From Deltaproteobacteria bacterium (GTDB lineage: Bacteria; Desulfobacterota; Syntrophobacteria; BM002): a DNA stretch of 37,603 nucleotides. The position numbers were made by a program, and so were the translations under genes. A model generated the notes under the pieces. That model was not told where the DNA came from. It saw only the letters and a program-made list of their open reading frames with translations, and searched no databases. This document shows, piece by piece, positions 15,851 through 23,698 of this stretch (the first letter of the stretch is position 1; every line of letters starts with the position of its first letter). Where the stretch lies: positions 1-37,603 of the forward strand of contig JAJDNB010000102.1 of the NCBI GenBank assembly GCA_022340905.1, read 5' to 3'.

Positions 15851-17848
15851 CTAATCTGCAGCCAAGATAAGACTGCAGGAGTCAACCGTGCTGAGATTTC
15901 TGCCCGGTTCAGGATTCTGTCCCACTACTCTGCCACTGCCGTGAATATCCAGCGAACCGGTAAAACTTTTCAATCGATTGAGTGCATCTCTCAGGCTAAG
16001 ACCTGTGAGGTCTGGCATCACCATGGCTTGGTTGTAATTCGTCCGATTATATGTTGCCGGCTGTAGGGCTATGAGTGACGGCTGTAGTGATAAACGACTG
16101 TCAAGAGCGGCAACTTTTTCCGATTTTTCCTGTATCCTCGCCGGAGGTACCTGCAACGCATGGAGAGCTTGCTCGGTAATGCGGCGAAAGGCTGGCGCTG
16201 CCACCACGCCGCCATAAAACCCCTTTTGGGGTTCATTTATAACCACTACAACGAGGATTTTAGGATCAGTGACCGGTGCGAAGCCGGCAAAAGAGGCGGT
16301 GTAGCGGTCATCTGCATATCCGCCGCTCCGATGATTACTCTTTTGAGCGGTGCCGGTTTTCCCAGCTGCCTTATATTGGGCAAGAGCGGCTCGCGCACCG
16401 GTTCCGTCCGGTCTGAGCACGGCGGCAAGCAATTTCTTCATTGCTCTCGCAGTATCCGCACTTATTACTCTCCGCACCACCCTGGGCTTGTTTGTTCTGA
16501 CCACATGTCCTTGCCCGTCCAGCACTTCTTTTATGAGCAAAGGGCGCATGAGAAGGCCGTCGTTGGCAACAGCCCCCAAGGCCATGGCAAGCTGGAGGGC
16601 AGACACGGAAAGACTTTGACCAAAGCCGGCGGCTGCGAGGTCAACCGGGGTCCACTCCTCAGGGGGACGTATGAGGCCAGGTGTTTCGCCCGACAACCCT
16701 ATGGACGTAGGTGCACCGAAGCCGAAAGAACAAATGTAATGATAAAAACGATTCGGGCCAAGCTTTTCTGCCACCTTGACAGCCCCTATATTGCTGGAAA
16801 AGCGCAGGATCTGCGCCAGGGAAAGCCAGCCGAATTTCTTCAAATCGTGGACGGTGTGATTCAAAATTTTATACTTGCCTTGCTCGCAGTAAAAAAGGTC
16901 GTTGGGATGGACAAGACCTTCTTCAAGGGCGGCCGCCGCAAGAAAGATCTTGAAGGTGGAACCAGGTTCAAAGGCGTCGGTCACTGCTCGATTGCGCCAG
17001 ACAGATGGCCCGTAAGAGGAAAAAGAGTTGGGGTTGAAGGTGGGGAACACACCCATGGCCAGAATCTCCCCAGAGTGGGGCTCTATGACCACGGTCATAC
17101 CACCTTTGGCTCCGAAATCTTGCACTGTCTTTTTTAGTTCTCTTTCAGCGATGTACTGGATGCGTTTGTCCAGGGTTAGCTGAATACTATATCCGAGGGG
17201 TTGAGAATCATCAGGAAGTCCGTGAGTAAAGATGATCTCACCTCGGGCGTCTTTGGCTCCGGGGAGGGTGCCGGAGTGGCCGCGCAAGAGAAGATCTTGG
17301 GTAACCTCCAATCCTTCCAACCCTATGTGATCTCGGCCAACAAATCCGATTACCTGGCCTGCGAGTTCCACATTCGGGTAGTAGCGGTGACTTTCTTTAA
17401 CAAAATGAATTCCCTTGATGGAGAGAGCCCGGACTGCATCAGCCTGCTTGGGCGAAAGATAATGTTTTAACCACACAAAGGCGCGCTTTTGGCGAAATTT
17501 TCTATGCAACCTGGACGCTGGGATTTGAATGACTTTCGATAGTTGCCGGGCAGCGGCTGCTGGATTCTCTATGATGCGGGGATTGGCAGCAAGGGACTCC
17601 ACCTCTATGCTAACAGCCAGCTCTTGGCCGTTACGGTCATAGATGTCCCCTCTCCGTGGTTCAAGTCTCAAATTTCTTTGGATCTGTTTGTTGGCAAAGT
17701 CTGTCCAGTCTTCTCCCTGGAAAAACTGGATCTGAAAGCTCCGAGCGATCAACAACAGGAAAGCACAGAGCAAACCTCCAGTGACGAGAAAGAGGCGGAA
17801 ACGAACCCAGCGAATATGAGAACTATCTGATGACGATTTGGATGTCAT
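15851..17848 (-). CDS. ftsI: Septal peptidoglycan transpeptidase FtsI (PBP3-like) with PASTA domain
   Basis: A 665-residue class B penicillin-binding protein that cross-links septal peptidoglycan in the periplasm. It has a short cytoplasmic tail, a membrane segment at about 17-36, the PBP dimerisation domain ('RLEPRRGDIYDRNGQELAVS'), and a transpeptidase domain with the acyl-serine motif STFK (Ser297), SSN (351-353) and KTGT (497-500). The last about 58 residues, from 'MVMPDLTGLSLRDALNRL', form one PASTA domain, which E. coli FtsI lacks but many deltaproteobacterial and Firmicute homologues carry. Its ATG overlaps the ftsL stop by 4 nt, implying coupled translation. Confidence 0.95.
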   Translation of the reverse strand: MTSKSSSDSSHIRWVRFRLFLVTGGLLCAFLLLIARSFQIQFFQGEDWTDFANKQIQRNLRLEPRRGDIYDRNGQELAVSIEVESLAANPRIIENPAAAARQLSKVIQIPASRLHRKFRQKRAFVWLKHYLSPKQADAVRALSIKGIHFVKESHRYYPNVELAGQVIGFVGRDHIGLEGLEVTQDLLLRGHSGTLPGAKDARGEIIFTHGLPDDSQPLGYSIQLTLDKRIQYIAERELKKTVQDFGAKGGMTVVIEPHSGEILAMGVFPTFNPNSFSSYGPSVWRNRAVTDAFEPGSTFKIFLAAAALEEGLVHPNDLFYCEQGKYKILNHTVHDLKKFGWLSLAQILRFSSNIGAVKVAEKLGPNRFYHYICSFGFGAPTSIGLSGETPGLIRPPEEWTPVDLAAAGFGQSLSVSALQLAMALGAVANDGLLMRPLLIKEVLDGQGHVVRTNKPRVVRRVISADTARAMKKLLAAVLRPDGTGARAALAQYKAAGKTGTAQKSNHRSGGYADDRYTASFAGFAPVTDPKILVVVVINEPQKGFYGGVVAAPAFRRITEQALHALQVPPARIQEKSEKVAALDSRLSLQPSLIALQPATYNRTNYNQAMVMPDLTGLSLRDALNRLKSFTGSLDIHGSGRVVGQNPEPGRNLSTVDSCSLILAAD

Positions 17849-18165
17849 TTCAGCACCACAATTTGGTCCTTGGTTGGCTGTTTGAGCCCCAGTTGTTCGA
17901 TAGCGATGCGCTGCACTCTCTCGGGAGCTTTAAGCCTGGCCAGCTCCAGGTGCAGTTTCTTGTTATCATTCAGCAGCCGGCTATGCAGCCGGTGGATTTC
18001 CGACAGCTGATAACCGAGCTCTACAACCTGGACTCGACACCAGACATAGCCAAAGCCGCTTACCAGGAGCCAGAGAAAAATGGCAACGATAGTGGCCAGC
18101 CTCTTCTCTCTCCACTTGGAAACTACTTTCTTTTTAGGTGACTGCTTCTTTCTCTTTCTGCTCAT
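17845..18165 (-). CDS. ftsL: Cell division protein FtsL
   Basis: A small bitopic divisome protein of about 106 residues from the ATG at 18165 ('MSRKRKKQSPKKK'). It has a very basic cytoplasmic tail, one membrane segment ('LATIVAIFLWLLVSGFGYVW') and a periplasmic coiled coil with leucine heptads ('LHSRLLNDNKKLHLELARL'), ending in 'GLKQPTKDQIVVL'. FtsL sequences are poorly conserved; position between rsmH and ftsI plus topology give the assignment. The frame is open further upstream to 18342, but that part is antisense-like overlap with rsmH coding and is not used. It overlaps the rsmH end by 32 nt and the ftsI start by 4 nt. Confidence 0.88.
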   Translation of the reverse strand: MSRKRKKQSPKKKVVSKWREKRLATIVAIFLWLLVSGFGYVWCRVQVVELGYQLSEIHRLHSRLLNDNKKLHLELARLKAPERVQRIAIEQLGLKQPTKDQIVVLK

Positions 18166-19138
18166 GCAGTTTTTGCTTTTCCACCACCCGGAGGCGGCCA
18201 CTCCTCGCTCGGGGATTTGCTTCAATCTCCAATTTGCTTGGTACAACTGGCTTCTTAGTAACGAGTCGTACCAACGGTCTCCCCTCACATTGGCAAATGG
18301 GCGTGCGAGGAGGGCAGCGACACGTTCGGGCCCAGTTGGCAAAGGCCTGTTTAACCAAGCGATCCTCCAGGGAATGAAAGGAAATTATGGCGAGCCGACC
18401 ACCGGGACTGAGCCAGTCTAAGGCTCCCTGCAGGAACGCTTGGAGGTGATCCAGTTCCCGGTTTACTGCCAAGCGTAATGCTTGAAAGGTGCGAGTAGCC
18501 GGATGTCTCTGCCGCGGCCGCTTGCCTGCTGGAATGGCGCGGGAAACCACATTGGCCAAACGCTCGGTCGTTTCTATAGCCTCCTCTTCTCGAGCCCTAA
18601 CGATGCTGCGGGCTATTCTCCGATGCCACCGCTCCTCGCCGAAAGTCCAGAGAATGTCTGCCAGCTTTTCCTCGCTCAAGGTGTTGACCAAGCGGGCGGC
18701 AGTGTTTTTTCCCCTGGTGTCCATGCGCATATCCAAAGGCCCGGCCAGGGTGAAGCTGAATCCCCTTTCGGCCTCATCCACCTGGAAGGAAGAGAGTCCG
18801 AGGTCCAGCAGAATTCCGTCAACGACCTGGATATGCAACCTAGCCAACACCGACCCGATGAGGGCAAAGTTCTCCCGAACCAAGACGAGCCGCTCTTCGT
18901 AAGACATCAGTTTAGAGCGCGCCTTAACCAAAGCCTTCTCGTCCCAATCTATGCCGATTAGCCGGCCGTCAGGCGCTGTTTTTTCCAGGATGGCCCGTGC
19001 ATGGCCACCACCACCTACGGTGCCATCCACAAAAGATTTGCCCGGAGTGCAGCGGAGATGTTCAATCACCTCATCGAGGAGAACTGGCTTGTGTTCCTGC
19101 TGCTGTAGCACTCTTACCACCGGGCATATCATTCCCAA
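18134..19138 (-). CDS. rsmH: 16S rRNA m4C1402 methyltransferase RsmH (MraW)
   Basis: A 334-residue S-adenosylmethionine-dependent enzyme that N4-methylates C1402 of 16S rRNA. 'KPVLLDEVIEHL', then 'FVDGTVGGGGHARAILE' (SAM-binding loop), 'LLDLGLSSFQVDEAERGFSF' and 'AIISFHSLEDRLVKQAF' are all family hallmarks. The start may be TTG at 19138 (GAGGGG 6 nt upstream) or ATG at 19132. It overlaps ftsL at its 3' end. Unusually, 289 bp of non-coding DNA with a large inverted repeat separates it from mraZ, which normally sits immediately upstream. Confidence 0.95.
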   Translation of the reverse strand: MGMICPVVRVLQQQEHKPVLLDEVIEHLRCTPGKSFVDGTVGGGGHARAILEKTAPDGRLIGIDWDEKALVKARSKLMSYEERLVLVRENFALIGSVLARLHIQVVDGILLDLGLSSFQVDEAERGFSFTLAGPLDMRMDTRGKNTAARLVNTLSEEKLADILWTFGEERWHRRIARSIVRAREEEAIETTERLANVVSRAIPAGKRPRQRHPATRTFQALRLAVNRELDHLQAFLQGALDWLSPGGRLAIISFHSLEDRLVKQAFANWARTCRCPPRTPICQCEGRPLVRLVTKKPVVPSKLEIEANPRARSGRLRVVEKQKLHEQKEKEAVT

Positions 19139-19427
19139 ATTTTAACCCCTCATCGATCGGTGCGATGCGGGGCAGTTAATAAAACAACTAAGGGTTCTTT
19201 CGGCCTAAGCGGACAAACGGAGGCGCGGCGGCACGGCATAAAGTGGTCTGCTGCGCTGTTCATGTTGTTCGGTCCGTGAAGCCCCTGTTGTCTTCACCCG
19301 CCATAATCCTTTCGTTAAAGGTTAAGGTTTCTCCGTACCGCCGCGCCTCCATTTGTCCAGGCCGTTGCCTCCCCATCAAGGAAGGGGAGGGGGGAACTAA
19401 TTGCAAAAAAATCTTTATGCCGGTTTA
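19139..19427. repeat. mraZ-rsmH spacer with 26-bp inverted repeat
   Basis: A 148-bp structure is bounded by 26-nt arms at 19211-19236 and 19333-19358 that match in 24 of 26 positions as an inverted repeat (ggacaaa..ggaggcgcggcgg). Inside, a smaller stem gtgaag/cttcac is seen near 19277-19300. The arms share 'gcggcggcacgg' with 740-752. It could be a non-autonomous mobile element or a structured leader that attenuates read-through from mraZ into rsmH; no transposase is present. Confidence 0.7.
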
Positions 19428-19868
19428 TCAGATTCCTAGCTCGGCTAGGGTAGCCGTAATTTGCGAAAAATCATCATGGGCTCTCTTGATTTCTGCATCC
19501 CAATAGTCTTTGCTCCAGATCTCGAAGCTTCGAAGCATTCCGGCCAGTACGACCTCCCGATCCAATGAGGCCTGTTCCCGCAGTGTTTGGGGAATAAGAA
19601 CTCTTCCTTGTTTGTCGAAGTTGCACTCAGTCGCCCCGGAGATAAAGAACCTCTGGAAAGCCTTCACGTCCTGACGAACCAAAGACAGTGATCCCAGCTT
19701 TTCTTCTATTTTTTCCCACTCTTGTAAAGGATAGGCAACCAGGCAGCGGTCGAGGTTGGTGATGACTAAGCGGTCTTCATAGCGGGTTTTGAGGGTGTCT
19801 CGAAACCGGGTAGGAATGCGGATACGTCCCTTTGCATCCAGGGTATGTATTGAACGGCCCCTGAACAT
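19428..19868 (-). CDS. mraZ: Transcriptional regulator MraZ
   Basis: A 146-residue protein with two SpoVT-AbrB-type DNA-binding modules: 'FRGRSIHTLDAKGRIRIPTR' at the start and 'CNFDKQGRVLIPQTLREQA' in the second half. MraZ is a conserved first gene of the dcw cluster and in E. coli represses that operon by binding short direct repeats in its promoter. I use the ATG at 19868, which begins the conserved MFRG and has GGAG 5 nt upstream. A longer frame from GTG 19898 lies inside the operator boxes and is rejected. The promoter and three putative MraZ boxes lie directly upstream. Confidence 0.95.
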   Translation of the reverse strand: MFRGRSIHTLDAKGRIRIPTRFRDTLKTRYEDRLVITNLDRCLVAYPLQEWEKIEEKLGSLSLVRQDVKAFQRFFISGATECNFDKQGRVLIPQTLREQASLDREVVLAGMLRSFEIWSKDYWDAEIKRAHDDFSQITATLAELGI

Positions 19869-19895
19869 GTGGACTCCATGAGATAACAGAATTGG

Positions 19896-19920
19896 CACTT
19901 TTGACCACTTTTACCCACTT
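19896..19920 (-). promoter_or_regulatory. Putative MraZ operator: three boxes at 10-bp spacing
   Basis: CACTT occurs at 19896, 19906 and 19916 on the plus strand, exactly 10 bp apart. On the minus strand this reads GTGGG-N5-GTGGT-N5-GTGCC just downstream of the mraZ -10 box. Known MraZ sites are GTGGG-like direct repeats with the same 10-bp period. Confidence 0.75.
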
Positions 19921-19930
19921 CTTGACACCC

Positions 19931-19959
19931 TTTATACAGATCTAACCACTAAATGTCAA
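19931..19959 (-). promoter_or_regulatory. Sigma70 promoter of the dcw operon
   Basis: On the minus strand TTGACA (19959-19954) and TATAAA (19936-19931) are separated by exactly 17 bp. The predicted start of transcription is near 19924, immediately before the MraZ boxes and about 55 nt upstream of the mraZ ATG. Confidence 0.8.
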
Positions 19960-19984
19960 CTTAAAAAGAAAATCTGCCCACTCG

Positions 19985-20013
19985 TGCATTCACGGGTGAA
20001 TTGCCCGTATGCA
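19985..20013 (-). terminator. Possible hairpin terminator between mltG and mraZ
   Basis: The arms tgcat..cggg and cccg..atgca form an interrupted stem with a 7-nt loop. On the minus strand a T-rich stretch (attttcttttt) follows about 15 nt later, so termination is possible but not textbook. The rest of 19960-20113 is AT-rich and holds no gene. Confidence 0.3.
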
Positions 20014-20113
20014 ATCAGATATCAATATATAGGTTATTAAACTAGTATACAACTATATTATGTGGAAAAAAAGAAAGTGGGGTGAGGGACAATAATTTCC
20101 TCATTTTTTTTGG

Positions 20114-21148
20114 TTACCGTCTTTTCTGGTAGCGCAAAACAGCAGCGTTGTGTTCCACCAGAGTGGAGGAGAAATGATGGGTGCCGTCTTTTTTGGCGAC
20201 AAAGTACAGATAGGGTGTGGGGGCTGGGTTCAACACGGCCTGGATGGATGCAGCCCCGGGATTGCAAATGGGGCCGGCGGGCAGCCCTCTCCTGGTGTAG
20301 GTGTTATAGGGAGTGTCGGCCTCAAGATGCGCTTTGGTGAGGTTGCCGGTAAAATCTTTGAGTCCATAGATCACCGTGGGGTCGCTCTGAAGACGAATCC
20401 CCTTCTTGAGCCGATTTATAAAAACACCGGCGATCAAAGGCCGCTCATCGGCCACGGCAGTTTCCTTTTCCACCACCGAAGCTAGGATGACCACCTGGTG
20501 ACGAGTAAACCCCAGTTTCTCGGCCTTCTCTTCCTGAGTTGGTCCAAAGTGCTGGTTAAATCTTTTCACCAATGCGCCCAAGATGTTCTCAACCGGGAGG
20601 CCCTTTGCAAACTGATAGGTATCTGGAAAAAGATAGCCTTCCAGGGTGGAGGCGGGAATGTTAAAGGTGTGGACAAAAGCAGGGTCGGTTGCCGTAGCAA
20701 TGAAGCGATCTCCATCTGCCAGGCCATGAGAATCAAGGAGTTCGGCCATTTGCTTTATGGTGTAACCCTCGGGAAAGGTGATCTGGTGGAGGAGAACTTC
20801 GCCCCGAATAATTTTGTCAAGCACCTCTGTTGGCCGGAGTCCAGTTGAAATCTGATATTCACCAGCCTTTATCCGGCGAGCTGCTCCCTTGAACCTGACC
20901 AACCAACCGAACTTCGTTGCACTACTGATAGCGCCCCGTTTCTGAAGCAGGTTGCTGAGGGTGCCAAGGGACATGCCTGGTGATATTTCTATTACCACTT
21001 CCTCTGGTTCGGAACTGGCAGGAGTACTGATAAATTGATACGCATCAACCATGAGCAAGAGTAAGCCAACGGCAAGAACAACCAGCAACCACCGGAAGCG
21101 GCTGGAGTGTTTCTTCTTAGGATTATTATTAGGAGGTGCTGCAGTCAT
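20114..21148 (-). CDS. mltG: Endolytic transglycosylase MltG (YceG family)
   Basis: About 344 residues from the ATG at 21148. A short cytoplasmic tail precedes one membrane segment ('WLLVVLAVGLLLLMVDAY'), then a LysM-like region ('EISPGMSLGTLSNLLQKRGA') and the YceG catalytic domain. 'ASVVEKETAVADERPLIAGV' contains the expected catalytic glutamate in VEKET, and 'SDPTVIYGL' and 'YNTYTRRGLPAGPICNPG' are family motifs. MltG cleaves nascent glycan strands at the inner membrane and limits their length. The frame can extend to GTG 21160; GGTGAT before the ATG supports the shorter form. It lies on the same strand just upstream of the dcw promoter. Confidence 0.93.
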   Translation of the reverse strand: MTAAPPNNNPKKKHSSRFRWLLVVLAVGLLLLMVDAYQFISTPASSEPEEVVIEISPGMSLGTLSNLLQKRGAISSATKFGWLVRFKGAARRIKAGEYQISTGLRPTEVLDKIIRGEVLLHQITFPEGYTIKQMAELLDSHGLADGDRFIATATDPAFVHTFNIPASTLEGYLFPDTYQFAKGLPVENILGALVKRFNQHFGPTQEEKAEKLGFTRHQVVILASVVEKETAVADERPLIAGVFINRLKKGIRLQSDPTVIYGLKDFTGNLTKAHLEADTPYNTYTRRGLPAGPICNPGAASIQAVLNPAPTPYLYFVAKKDGTHHFSSTLVEHNAAVLRYQKRR

Positions 21149-21160
21149 TCTTATCACCAC

Positions 21161-21370
21161 CGAGAATCCGTGCCGCTACAAAACACTAGGCACTATGCAC
21201 TGTTAGGTCATTTGCTCCGCGTCATTCGGCTACGCCGTCATTAGGCCTTAAGGCCGTCACTAGGTTGTTACAACAAATGACCATGAATGACGCCGCAGGC
21301 ATATGACTCATTAGCTGTCCGCTGGCAGTTGCTTGCTGTGTTCCGGCCTCCGCCAGCTGACTAAATAACC
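21161..21370. repeat. GTCAYT-type mirror element and other repeats
   Basis: GTCATT/GTCACT hexamers start at 21207, 21221, 21237 and 21256. The reverse form AATGAC starts at 21276 and 21286, around the centre ttgttacaacaa (21264-21275). Several inter-hexamer segments are small palindromes such as aggccttaaggcc. It is preceded by 'aacactaggcactatgcac' and followed by 'ctgtccgctggcagttgc' units. No gene is seen. Confidence 0.75.
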
Positions 21371-22147
21371 TCAAATCCCTCCCTCGGTAACTCGCTCGGT
21401 CAAAAGCTGATAAATGTTGAGACCGGCTTTCTCGAAACCCTTGAGACCGTAGACCATGTTGGCTTCTAGAACCAGACACTTGTCTTGGCAAATGCAAATA
21501 TCGAGCCCCACTTCGTCGAACTTGCAGAGGAGAGCTACCTTTTCAGCAAACCGTAGATGGTCGTCTTTGATATCATGGAAGGATATTCGTCCTCCCAGGG
21601 ACACATTACTGCGGTATTCTCCCGGTCGAGCAATGCGCCAATAGGCGTGCACCACCTTGGCCCCTACCAGCACGATACGCAGGTCACGGTCAATGGCAAG
21701 GTACTCCTGGATGTAGGCCAAATCAGACATTTCCAAGTAGCGGTGCAAATCTTCATGGGTGCGGATGAGAAAAACACCTCTGCCCTGCGAAGAGCCTCGA
21801 GGGAGTTTGGCGATAAAGGGATAACAAAAATCTTTCAGGATATCTTGCGATCTTTGGCTCCCCTGGTAAAATCTGGTGCGAGGGTGGGGGATATCGAGGA
21901 GAATAAAAAGTTCAGTTTGTTTGACCTTGTCTCCCATGTAGCGGTAGTAGTTGGCCGGAAAAACCTTTTTTCCCAGGGCAAGAAATACATCTTCGTAGAG
22001 GCTGCTCGGGTAATAAATGATGTCCGCTTTGCGAAGCAGCTCTAATTCAGCTTTGCTGTAATCCTCAATGTTGGGACGCAACCCCAAGGTCCTCACCTTA
22101 GGGCTGTGTCTAAGTCTTTTTCCCAAAGCGATCTTTTTTCTAGTCAT
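21371..22147 (-). CDS. RimK-like ATP-grasp ligase
   Basis: A 258-residue ATP-grasp protein. 'YPFIAKLPRGSSQGRGVFLI' carries the ATP-binding lysine and glycine-rich loop, 'YIQEYLAIDRDLRIVLVG' the adenine-hinge and phosphate-binding part, and 'CLVLEANMVYGLKGFEKAG' the Glu-x-Asn metal ligands. RimK-family enzymes add amino acids, often glutamate, to a carboxyl group on a protein or small molecule. The N-terminal pre-ATP-grasp domain is short. The start at 22147 is the first ATG but has no visible Shine-Dalgarno and abuts repeat DNA, so the true start may differ. Gaps on both sides are repeat-rich, so it is probably a single-gene unit. The substrate is unknown. Confidence 0.8.
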   Translation of the reverse strand: MTRKKIALGKRLRHSPKVRTLGLRPNIEDYSKAELELLRKADIIYYPSSLYEDVFLALGKKVFPANYYRYMGDKVKQTELFILLDIPHPRTRFYQGSQRSQDILKDFCYPFIAKLPRGSSQGRGVFLIRTHEDLHRYLEMSDLAYIQEYLAIDRDLRIVLVGAKVVHAYWRIARPGEYRSNVSLGGRISFHDIKDDHLRFAEKVALLCKFDEVGLDICICQDKCLVLEANMVYGLKGFEKAGLNIYQLLTERVTEGGI

Positions 22148-22199
22148 ACCGCAAGGCGCATAGCGCAGAGCGCATGGGGCATGGAGCAGAGAGAAAGGA

Positions 22200-22309
22200 G
22201 CCAGGAGTTGTTCGTGAATTCGCCGATTGGTGAAACGGGCAAATCGTAGAAACCGTCTATCGTAGAGGTCAGAAGTCGGAGATCAGAGATCAGCTTTATA
22301 CCTGACCTC
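22200..22309 (+). repeat. 110-nt dispersed repeat, copy 1
   Basis: It matches the reverse complement of 27219-27328 in about 105 of 110 positions without gaps. The sequence runs from gccaggagtt through aaacgggcaaatcgt and cgtctatcgtagagg to atacctgacctc. Confidence 0.9.
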
Positions 22310-22331
22310 TGATCTCCTACTTCTGACCTCT
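22264..22331. repeat. Long near-perfect hairpin
   Basis: Arms of 25 nt (22264-22288 and 22307-22331) pair in 24 of 25 positions across an 18-nt loop. The arms are built of 'gaggtcagaagtc' units. It lies in the gap between ald and the ATP-grasp gene. No T-run follows, so it is not a simple terminator, but it could block antisense or read-through transcription. Confidence 0.8.
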
Positions 22332-22443
22332 AGGTTTTACTTGCTGCTTGCGGTCCTCTGTCGTCTGTCCTCTGCCCTCTGTCGTCTGACTTCTGATCTC
22401 TGAAATCTAATCCTCGTCTCGCCCGTCTTCCTTCCTAATAGAG

Positions 22444-23559
22444 CTATTTGATGACTTGTTCCACCGGTTGGTAAGTATACCCCAGGTCATGGGCCACTGT
22501 CTCGTGAGTAACATGGTTGCGATAAACGTTGATCCCCTTGGTCAAGGCAGGATCTGAAGCCACCGCAGCCTTAAGACCATGGTTGGCTATTTTTAGGGCG
22601 TAGCTCAGTGTTACATTGGTCAGAGCAAACGTTGCGGTTCTCGGTACAGCGCCGGGCATATTGGTCACACAATAATGGATAACATTATCCACTTTAAAAA
22701 CCGGCTGGTCGTGGGTGGTGGGTTGGCAGGTTTCGCTGCATCCTCCTTGATCCACGGCCACATCCACGATTACTGTTCCCGGCTTCATCTGGGAGACCAT
22801 CTCGCGGCTGACCAAGTTTGGTGAACGACCACCGGGAACCAAAACTGCGCCGATAACCAGGTGAGATTCTCGCACTGAGCGTTCAATGGTGTCAGGATTG
22901 GATATGAGTGTGGTGATGGCCGAGCCGAAAATGTCATCAAGGGCCACGAGGCGAGACTGGTTTATGTCGATGATGTTGACCATGGCACCCATTCCCACGG
23001 CAATTTTTGCCGCATTGGTGCCCACTACGCCACCTCCCAAAACAGTTACAACACCCCGGTAAACACCAGGGACGCCACCCAAAAGTACTCCCCGTCCGCC
23101 TGCAGGCTTTTCAAGATGATGGGCGCCCACCTGGACGGCCATCCTCCCAGCAATCTCACTCATGGGTGTTAGTAAAGGCAGGGAACCGTCAGCCAGCTGA
23201 ATGGTCTCGTAAGCAATGCCAATAATCTCCTTCTCTAAAAGGACTGCTGTCAGTTCCGGTGCAGGAGCAAGGTGCAGGTAGGTGTAAAGCATTAGGCCTG
23301 CTCTGAGGAGATCATACTCTGGTGGCAAAGGCTCTTTTACTTTCATCACCAGGTCTGCCTCCCCATAAACCTCGGCAGCAGAAGAGACAAGATGAGCACC
23401 GGCGTTTTCAAATTCCCAATCGCTGATGCCTGCTCCGTCTCCCGCTCCCCGTTCAATAAGAACGCGGTGTCCTGAACCACGTAATAACCGCACCCCTGCC
23501 GGCACAATTCCCACCCGATATTCCTCAGTCTTTATTTCTTTGGGCACGCCGATAATCAT
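22444..23559 (-). CDS. ald: Alanine dehydrogenase
   Basis: A 371-residue NAD-dependent enzyme that interconverts L-alanine and pyruvate plus ammonia in the cytoplasm. It starts 'MIIGVPKEIKTEEYRVGIVP', the alanine dehydrogenase/transhydrogenase signature. 'VMKVKEPLPPEYDLL' carries the substrate lysine region. The Rossmann loop is 'VTVLGGGVVGTNAAKIAVGMG', and 'PGTVIVDVAVDQGGCSET' is also present. Full length. AAGGAGG lies at proper spacing before the ATG. It can supply L-alanine for MurC or D-alanine, or serve nitrogen and redox balance. It is 139 bp from the next upstream gene on the same strand. Confidence 0.96.
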   Translation of the reverse strand: MIIGVPKEIKTEEYRVGIVPAGVRLLRGSGHRVLIERGAGDGAGISDWEFENAGAHLVSSAAEVYGEADLVMKVKEPLPPEYDLLRAGLMLYTYLHLAPAPELTAVLLEKEIIGIAYETIQLADGSLPLLTPMSEIAGRMAVQVGAHHLEKPAGGRGVLLGGVPGVYRGVVTVLGGGVVGTNAAKIAVGMGAMVNIIDINQSRLVALDDIFGSAITTLISNPDTIERSVRESHLVIGAVLVPGGRSPNLVSREMVSQMKPGTVIVDVAVDQGGCSETCQPTTHDQPVFKVDNVIHYCVTNMPGAVPRTATFALTNVTLSYALKIANHGLKAAVASDPALTKGINVYRNHVTHETVAHDLGYTYQPVEQVIK

Positions 23560-23698
23560 GAACAGCCTCCTTCCAGTTCATAAACCATTTATCATTTCGC
23601 AACTCGCAATTCCGATTTTATCATTTTAGGGGCTTGAGAGAGTCTAAGGCTTTCAATGCCAAATAGCTAATCCCCAATGCCAAATGATAAATGAGGAG
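23560..23698. other. Spacer between the DUF2156 gene and ald
   Basis: A short AT-rich spacer with repeated 'aatgccaaat' and 'gataaatg' units. It probably holds the ald promoter; I could not pick out a convincing -35/-10 pair. Confidence 0.5.

Larger units (their letters stand above)
22148..22443. repeat. Repeat mosaic including a long hairpin
   Basis: No gene is seen. In order it holds 'gcatagcgcagagcgcatg' units, a 110-nt element (22200-22309) that recurs inverted at 27219-27328, a long hairpin (arms 22264-22288 and 22307-22331), then 'ctctgtcgtctgtcctctg' and 'ttctgatctctgaaatc' pyrimidine-rich runs down to the ald stop. Confidence 0.85.

Noticed and set aside
16160..17137. A 325-codon open frame on the plus strand opposite ftsI
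   Set aside because: It is antisense to a fully conserved transpeptidase gene, its translation has no recognisable domain, and it follows from codon bias on the coding strand.
19896..19920. The three CACTT units as a tandem simple repeat without function
   Set aside because: The exact 10-bp phase, the location at the mraZ promoter start and the match to known MraZ boxes favour an operator.
22256..22420. A CRISPR array made of the 'tctgacctctgatc' and similar units
   Set aside because: Units differ in length and sequence, there are no unique spacers of constant length, and no cas gene is near.
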